From NCBI GenBank assembly GCA_028335825.1, contig JAIOKI010000027.1, positions 124,001 through 188,000 of the forward strand: DNA of 64,000 nt, in the 5' to 3' direction. This document shows, piece after piece, positions 58,421 to 64,000 of the stretch (positions are counted from its first letter, which is position 1; each line of letters starts with the position of its first letter). The position numbers and the translations under genes are program-made. The notes below the pieces were generated by a model, which was not told the origin of the DNA, searched no databases, and saw only the letters and a program-made list of their open reading frames with translations. This DNA is from Nosema muscidifuracis (Eukaryota > Microsporidia > Nosematidae).

Positions 58421-59767
58421 TTTTAAGATGAACTTTATGTAAATAATAAAATTAAAACATATACTAGATAATATTTTTTGTTCACTAGTTTTTTCTTAAT
58501 TTATTCTGAAAAATTAAATATCTCATATTTTATGAAATCTTCATCAAACATCACGTATTTAAATTTAACTATATTATAGAGAAGTAAAATCTAATTTAGA
58601 CTAAAGTCATCAGTATATTTTTATAATATTGTAATAAGATAATTAATAGAACTAGATATTTACTTATAGAAAAGGGAAAGAAAATTGTTTATTTAGGTTT
58701 ATCTTTATTTTTCACAATATATAGCTTAACATTTCTTTATTTACTTATTTAAGTCATTATTTATGACAAGAAACTTAAATATTTTCCCCTAATTTTGACT
58801 TTAGCACTTAATTAAAGTTAACTTAATTTATTTATCAAAATATTCAATTATTTTATATATTTTTTACAAACTATATTTAATTTAATTACTTTGATTGAAA
58901 ATATTATAATGATACTTATGTAATCCAATCAATGCGAAATTTAAAAATAAATAGAATTTAAAAGATAAGCTTAATATCATATTTCTTCTTGATGATGCTT
59001 AGTATTAAAAATATATTGATCAATATAATTTTTACGTCAAGTTTAGCTATTTAACTAAATTTGTTCCTTTTACCTTGATCATATTTCTTTACTTTCTATA
59101 TGATTTTTTAAAATCAAGACATTCACAATATATTTGTGTCGTAGTCAAACATCAAGTCAAATACTTAATGATATCTATGAGTCATTTGCTATTTAAAATC
59201 TTTTTAGTATAAAAATTATGATATATTTTACTTAAAAAAAGATAATTGATAAAAATTAGTAACAATATTTCTTATATTTAGCCTTTCAACTTTTTTCCAT
59301 CTTACACTTAATCTATTCTCCATATATTACATTTCATACTCACTGATCTTAGCATTCACCGAGGCTTTAGGTTGAAAAATAAACAACTTTAATAATTTAT
59401 CTAAGTATGCTCTAATAAGCTTATATAGATTTTAATCATCTTACAATACATTCTTAAGTTTATTATTCGTTTTAATTTATTATCTGTTCTTATATTGTAA
59501 AGTGGTAAGGACTAAGACCTGTACATAATGATCTTTTTTATAGATCTACTATAAAGACACTAAATTCATAGTATTCAGGACAATTAAAGTTATACCAAAT
59601 TTCTAGTTTTCAAAGAAAGTAACCTTAGTCATCATAGAATAAACATTCTTTAAGCTTCAGATCTAACTGAAATTAAAACTAATTAATATCGACTAGATAT
59701 TATAGGCATTTTTAATAATCAAGAAAACATTTAGACCAAAAAATATAAATTAAATATTTAATTTAAT
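58421..59767. other. Left part of a 3-kb gene desert
   Basis: No gene found. Up to about 59250 the sequence is AT-rich and non-repetitive. From about 59290 composition becomes more even, as in the decayed element described to the right, but nothing can be named. Confidence 0.5.
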
Positions 59768-60030
59768 TAGACCTGCTAGTTATCCTAAGTTAATAAATTG
59801 ACATATTTCATTCAAGCAATTTTAAAGAAAATTAAATACTCATGCTTCTTCAATCATATAATACTATTCATACTTATAAAAGTCATATATAAGACATCTT
59901 ATCGAATTTAATCAGCTAGTTATAGTATTGACTTTTTTCGATTAAACCCTTTAGTTAATTTTACTTTTTTCTTATTAAACTCTTTAGTTAATTTTACTTT
60001 TTTCTACTACATTTCAATCTAGCAGGTCTA
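59768..60030. mobile_element. Candidate MITE-like element, 263 bp
   Basis: Perfect 12-bp terminal inverted repeats, TAGACCTGCTAG (59768-59779) and CTAGCAGGTCTA (60019-60030), are flanked by an identical 6-bp direct repeat TTTAAT (59762-59767 and 60031-60036). The interior is AT-rich and non-coding, with a duplicated TTTAGTTAATTTTACTTTTT block. This is the layout of a non-autonomous DNA transposon with a target-site duplication. The AT-rich direct repeat could be chance, and no second copy is in the window. Confidence 0.5.
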
Positions 60031-60036
60031 TTTAAT

Positions 60037-60450
60037 ACTATAATTACAAGCAATCTACCATACTCAACAACATCCACCTATTGAACTACCTGCTAATCCG
60101 ATCATCTTTTTCATCACGGATTTCAAACTGTTTAACAGTATCTTGACCTTACACAGATTTTACTTAACTGAGTTCACTTATTAAAGACATAAGTATCAGT
60201 CAAGTTGCATCCACGAATCTTTCCTCTACATCCTGTATCACAGATCTATCTATTTATTATCAGAAATTGAACAAGATGAGATTTATAATTCGGGACCACA
60301 ATCTTATCACATTATTCTTTATATAAGATTGCAACATACACCTGTTCTTACTTCTGTATGCGCCAATCCATGTAAGCATGCAGGTAGTTCCTAATGTCTA
60401 TATCTTCTTAATCAAAAGAATTATTGAAATAGACATAGGGGTAGGGGTGA
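60037..60450 (-). mobile_element. Decayed element-like coding relic
   Basis: The minus strand has coding-like composition (more G and C, mixed codons) without any usable gene. Part of it loosely resembles the zinc-binding integrase region of Ty3/Gypsy-type LTR retroelements. The family is uncertain. It is heavily broken (well over half a dozen breaks), so it is old. No LTRs were recognised. The similar-looking sequence at about 59290-59760 may belong to the same relic. Confidence 0.3.
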
Positions 60451-61377
60451 AATCGCTTATATAGTTTTTGAAGATACTTTGTTTGTTTTATACAACAAAT
60501 TAAAAATTAAATATTTCTAAGAAATATTGATCTTAGCATATAACATATTATATTTGCTAATATTAATAAATTAGTCATATATTGTCTTATTAATTATACT
60601 GGTAACATTATGGCTGTTATTAATCTACCAGTGATATTTTGTTAAATTTCAGATTTTCTCCTCTCAATGAAGGAATTTAAAATAAAATTACAAGCAAAAT
60701 TAATTGCTTGTATCAACTTAACTAAATAGTAAGCTTTTATTTTCTCAAAACTAAGAAGAGAGAAATAAATCATTTAGTTAATTATAGAATATTGACTTCT
60801 ATTAATTATCTTAACAACTTAATTATAACAGCTATCAAGATTTCTAGTATTAATAAACTCTTAATATCTTTTTATAAATCTTATATTAACTTATGAAGTA
60901 TATTTAAAGATTAATTATTCAATAAATAAAATTAATTAGTTATTACAAAGAATATTTTTTTTATTTGAGTGTATATAACTTTAAGACTTTTATTATTAAA
61001 GCCCCTCTAATTTTTAGTATTGTTATACCATTAAAAATTAATTTATTAAAGTTTAGCTTAATTATGGCATTTTCTTCTCTTAAAAGCTTGTAAAATTAAA
61101 ACTGATTTTATAATATAAAGTAATAAATATTTTATATTTCTCTTTCTATAAGCAAAGATTGTTGATTATGACATGTTAATTAGATATTTAATTAACATAT
61201 ATATAGTCAAATATAATTATTTATATTAACATATATATAGTCAAATATAATCATTTAATTAACATATATAAAGTCAAATATATTATTTAATTAACATATC
61301 TATACATAAATAACTTTTTAATTAATATTATTCAATAAAATATTTATTTAATTAATATTATTCAATCAAATATTTAT
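60451..61377. repeat. Right part of the gene desert with small inverted and tandem repeats
   Basis: A perfect 9-bp hairpin TACAAGCAA (60689-60697) / TTGCTTGTA (60704-60712) has a 6-nt loop. Three 33-34-bp copies with ACATATATATAGTCAAATAT lie at 61192-61295 (GTCAAATAT at 61206, 61240 and 61273), followed by the duplicated TATTCAATAAAATATTTATT. No gene seen. Confidence 0.65.
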
Positions 61378-64000
61378 TTAATTAATAGGTTGTTTAACAT
61401 CTAATATGACTCTTATATTCATAGCTAATAATTCACTACATAAATACTTGAAAACATAAGGCAATTCCATAGTATTAAAAGATTTACCTCCACAGATACA
61501 TTTATTATTACTGGCAAATAATATACTTCTACATTTACAGCAATAAGTAAAAACAGAATGATCACTGCATTTCAATAATCTATCATTTAGTAAATATGGT
61601 GTACCATGTGCTATCATAGCATCCCTCTCCATTTCTCCAAATCTTACACCTCCTGCATTCTTACGACCTCCAACAGGTTGTCTTGTAGTAGCTACTACAG
61701 CCCCTGAAGCTCTAACCTGGAATTTATCATTTACCATGTGTCTCAATCTCTGATAAAATACTACTCCTATAAAAATATCAGTCTTAAATTCTGTTCCTGT
61801 TATTCCACTGTACATAGGTTCATTCCCATGATAATTGAATCCATGATTTTTTAATTGTTCACCAATAGATCCAGAATTATATTCCTTATTATTCTCGTCT
61901 AAATAAACATTCTTCTCAAATGCAGTAGCATCTTGTATCTCTCCAAGACAACATCCTGATTTACCTGCCATACTTTCTATCAACATTCCTATAGTCATTC
62001 TACTTGGGAAAGCATGAGGATTAATAATAATATCTGGTACTATACCTGATTCAGTAAAAGGCATATCTATAGTAGGCCAATGCATAGAACAAACTCCTTT
62101 CTGACCATGTCGAGAACAAAACTTATCTCCTATATTAGGATTTCTAATAATTCTATATTTAATATTTGCACATATATTATCATTTTGAAATACATCAACA
62201 CAATCTATTATGTATCCATCACTACTCTTACATTTTATAACTGTCTCTATACCTCCTAAATCCATATATTTATAAAGAATATCATTAGTATTAATTTTTT
62301 GACCTACTTCAGGAAGATAAGAAAAATAACATTCTTTAGGAAGATCTATTTTTTCAGTCTTATAAACATATCCATTAAATAAACCTCTTTCCATACTTCC
62401 TTTATTAATTACCATAGCATCTTCCATATCATATGCTGTATAAGATAATACAGCTACAATACAATTTAATCCTAAAGGATAATCTTGTACTATCTCATAA
62501 TTCTTATTTCTTACTATTGGATGTTGAGTATAATTAAGCATATACATTTTACTATCATTTCTTGTTTTTATATTATGAGCAGGTATTCCCATACTCTGCT
62601 TAGCCATTTGACATTGATACATATTTCTAGGACTTTGATTATATTCTGAAAAAGGAGTTAATCCAGCTACAATACTAAAAATATTTTGATTATCTATTTC
62701 TTCATATCCAAAACTCTTTTGTATATAAGTAGATTCATTTTCTCTATGAGCTAACTCTTTTAAATTAATATCTAAAAAGACTTGTTCCATTATACCAATA
62801 TTTTCAGTTAAATTACTTTCACGATGTTTAACTGGTCTAACGAATCTTGATACTGTATTATAAATATATACAGCTTCATATAACTTAGTACCAAAATAAT
62901 GAATAATCTCTATTTTTAATGCATTATCTCTTCTATATTTTCTTAATCTATCAGTAAGATCTTTTGGTGAAATAGTATATCCCATTAATATTCCATTATA
63001 AAAAACTCCAATACCTTTTACAAATTGTCTTAAAGCTGGTATAACTCCAAATGAATATAAAATATCAGAATCAAATTTACAAGGCATTGTAATTAAAGAA
63101 GAAGAAGATGTCAAATGAGTTAATAAACCACAAGGTGTACCATCAGGTGTATGCACTGGACAAAAGAACCCCCAACTTTCAGATTTCAATTTACGTACAC
63201 CAGTTGTACGTACTTCTTGGAAAAAAGATCCACGATTGACACTTCTAAAATGACTTATATATCTGTAGAAATTTATTCTTTCAGCTATTATACAAAAACC
63301 TGCATTCTGTAAAATATCACTAGAATTTTGTATATTAATATTACCAGTAGATAAAAATGATTCAAAAGCTTTACCAATACTATTACAATCCAAATATTTA
63401 AAAGCATGTAAAAAATTTTCTAAAAGTGGTTTTGTATCTTTAACTATTATATTTTCATCATTCTTTCTTTTATTTTTTATCTTAGCTATAGTTTTATTAT
63501 ATAATAATCTAAAATTCTTCTTAACATCTTCTAACTTATCTTTGAAAATATTAGCAAATAATTGGGTCTCGGTTAACATCTCATGAGATGCTGGTGAATC
63601 AGAATCATCAGGAATAATTTCTTTTCTAACTAAACAAAATAATTTCTTAATTCCATGAATTATAAAATTAAACTTGTCTTGATTGGATGTTAAATGTGGT
63701 AAAATGTATTCATCTAAAATTTCACTACAAGCCTCTGCATTAGAATTTGCATATATAGCTTGTTTAAATCTTGCTCCAATATACTCAATACATTCACTTC
63801 TAGAATAAACTTTTTCTCTTGCTGCTTTTTTTAATGGTACTAGCATATAAGTGTCTTTATTTAACATATTAAATATTTCAATATCAGTTGTATTTATCAA
63901 AGATTTTAAAATTATAATTACAGGAATATGAAATTCATTTCTTCTTCTATAAAATCTAAAAAATACATCTCCATCCACAGTGTAATGCAAATAATTTATA
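61378..64000 (-). CDS. RPA2: RNA polymerase I second-largest subunit (RPA2/Rpa135), 5' part outside window
   Basis: 873 residues are visible. The frame is open to the window edge at 64000, so the N-terminal 200 or so residues lie beyond it; the family is about 1130-1200 aa. Landmarks: FFQEVRTTGVRKLKSESWGF, then CPVHTPDGTPCGLL; YTAYDMEDAMVINKGSMERG; GDKFCSRHGQKGVCS (active-site region); PHAFPSRMTIGML; and a C-terminal zinc site with CCKC...CICGG. The RTTGVRKL.SE.WGF wording and FTESGIVPDIIINPHA favour Pol I over Pol II/III. With Rpb1 in the same window it is a second large polymerase subunit. Confidence 0.93.
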   Translation of the reverse strand, partial: INYLHYTVDGDVFFRFYRRRNEFHIPVIIILKSLINTTDIEIFNMLNKDTYMLVPLKKAAREKVYSRSECIEYIGARFKQAIYANSNAEACSEILDEYILPHLTSNQDKFNFIIHGIKKLFCLVRKEIIPDDSDSPASHEMLTETQLFANIFKDKLEDVKKNFRLLYNKTIAKIKNKRKNDENIIVKDTKPLLENFLHAFKYLDCNSIGKAFESFLSTGNINIQNSSDILQNAGFCIIAERINFYRYISHFRSVNRGSFFQEVRTTGVRKLKSESWGFFCPVHTPDGTPCGLLTHLTSSSSLITMPCKFDSDILYSFGVIPALRQFVKGIGVFYNGILMGYTISPKDLTDRLRKYRRDNALKIEIIHYFGTKLYEAVYIYNTVSRFVRPVKHRESNLTENIGIMEQVFLDINLKELAHRENESTYIQKSFGYEEIDNQNIFSIVAGLTPFSEYNQSPRNMYQCQMAKQSMGIPAHNIKTRNDSKMYMLNYTQHPIVRNKNYEIVQDYPLGLNCIVAVLSYTAYDMEDAMVINKGSMERGLFNGYVYKTEKIDLPKECYFSYLPEVGQKINTNDILYKYMDLGGIETVIKCKSSDGYIIDCVDVFQNDNICANIKYRIIRNPNIGDKFCSRHGQKGVCSMHWPTIDMPFTESGIVPDIIINPHAFPSRMTIGMLIESMAGKSGCCLGEIQDATAFEKNVYLDENNKEYNSGSIGEQLKNHGFNYHGNEPMYSGITGTEFKTDIFIGVVFYQRLRHMVNDKFQVRASGAVVATTRQPVGGRKNAGGVRFGEMERDAMIAHGTPYLLNDRLLKCSDHSVFTYCCKCRSILFASNNKCICGGKSFNTMELPYVFKYLCSELLAMNIRVILDVKQPIN

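Noticed and set aside
63988-64000. Start of the RPA2 gene inside the window
   Set aside because: The frame stays open to the edge and family N-terminal blocks are missing, so the gene begins outside.

Overview
This window looks like nuclear DNA of a microsporidian, probably AT-rich and Nosema/Vairimorpha-like (the genus is an inference). Its genes are eukaryotic: RNA polymerase II Rpb1 with a YSPTSPS tail, an RNA polymerase I second subunit, CCT-alpha, gamma-COP, 80S ribosomal proteins, HP1, a CENP-C-like protein and 5S rRNA. Almost all are intronless and short for their families. About 28 of some 40 genes carry a CCC/CCCC motif 0-12 nt before the ATG, a known microsporidian start-site signal. 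I used that signal to choose starts. A chitin-synthase export chaperone (Chs7 family) and UDP-GlcNAc pyrophosphorylase fit a chitin spore wall.

Layout. 1-13.3 kb is mostly core genes: a partial coiled-coil protein, a Ubl-like/Asn-rich protein, glutamate-cysteine ligase, a WD40 protein, a Src1/Heh1-like inner nuclear membrane protein, UDP-GlcNAc pyrophosphorylase, uL29, CCT1, an LEA-like repeat protein and a small membrane protein. 13.3-31.3 kb is a gene-poor, very AT-rich region full of private tandem repeats. Seven of its nine genes have N-terminal signal peptides. They include two apparent paralogous families: small proteins sharing a P-E-E-Y...P-F motif, and larger proteins sharing a C-terminal helical domain. 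A PSP1-domain protein and a cyclin-like gene with a candidate 62-nt intron are the exceptions. 31.3-58.4 kb is compact and housekeeping: CENP-C-like, two tiny coiled-coil proteins, Chs7-like, HP1, a NIPA-like transporter with a Cys-rich ectodomain, gamma-COP, a kinase, Rpb1, PheRS-beta, Skp1, eL13/uS9 sharing a 31-nt bidirectional promoter, V-ATPase F, Arl2-like, tRNA-Arg(TCT), FIGNL1-like AAA ATPase, a sirtuin, a repeat-containing coiled-coil protein and 5S rRNA. 58.4-61.4 kb is a 3-kb gene desert with a candidate 263-bp MITE and a very decayed element-like coding relic. The window ends inside the RPA2 gene.

Themes. Several genes act in nuclear architecture and chromosome segregation (Src1/Heh1-like, HP1, CENP-C-like, Hst-type sirtuin, FIGNL1-like, Arl2-like). 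The secreted-protein region is the best candidate for undescribed biology: it looks like a fast-evolving, repeat-driven compartment of possible host-directed proteins. No CRISPR array, bacterial operon or intact transposon was seen.
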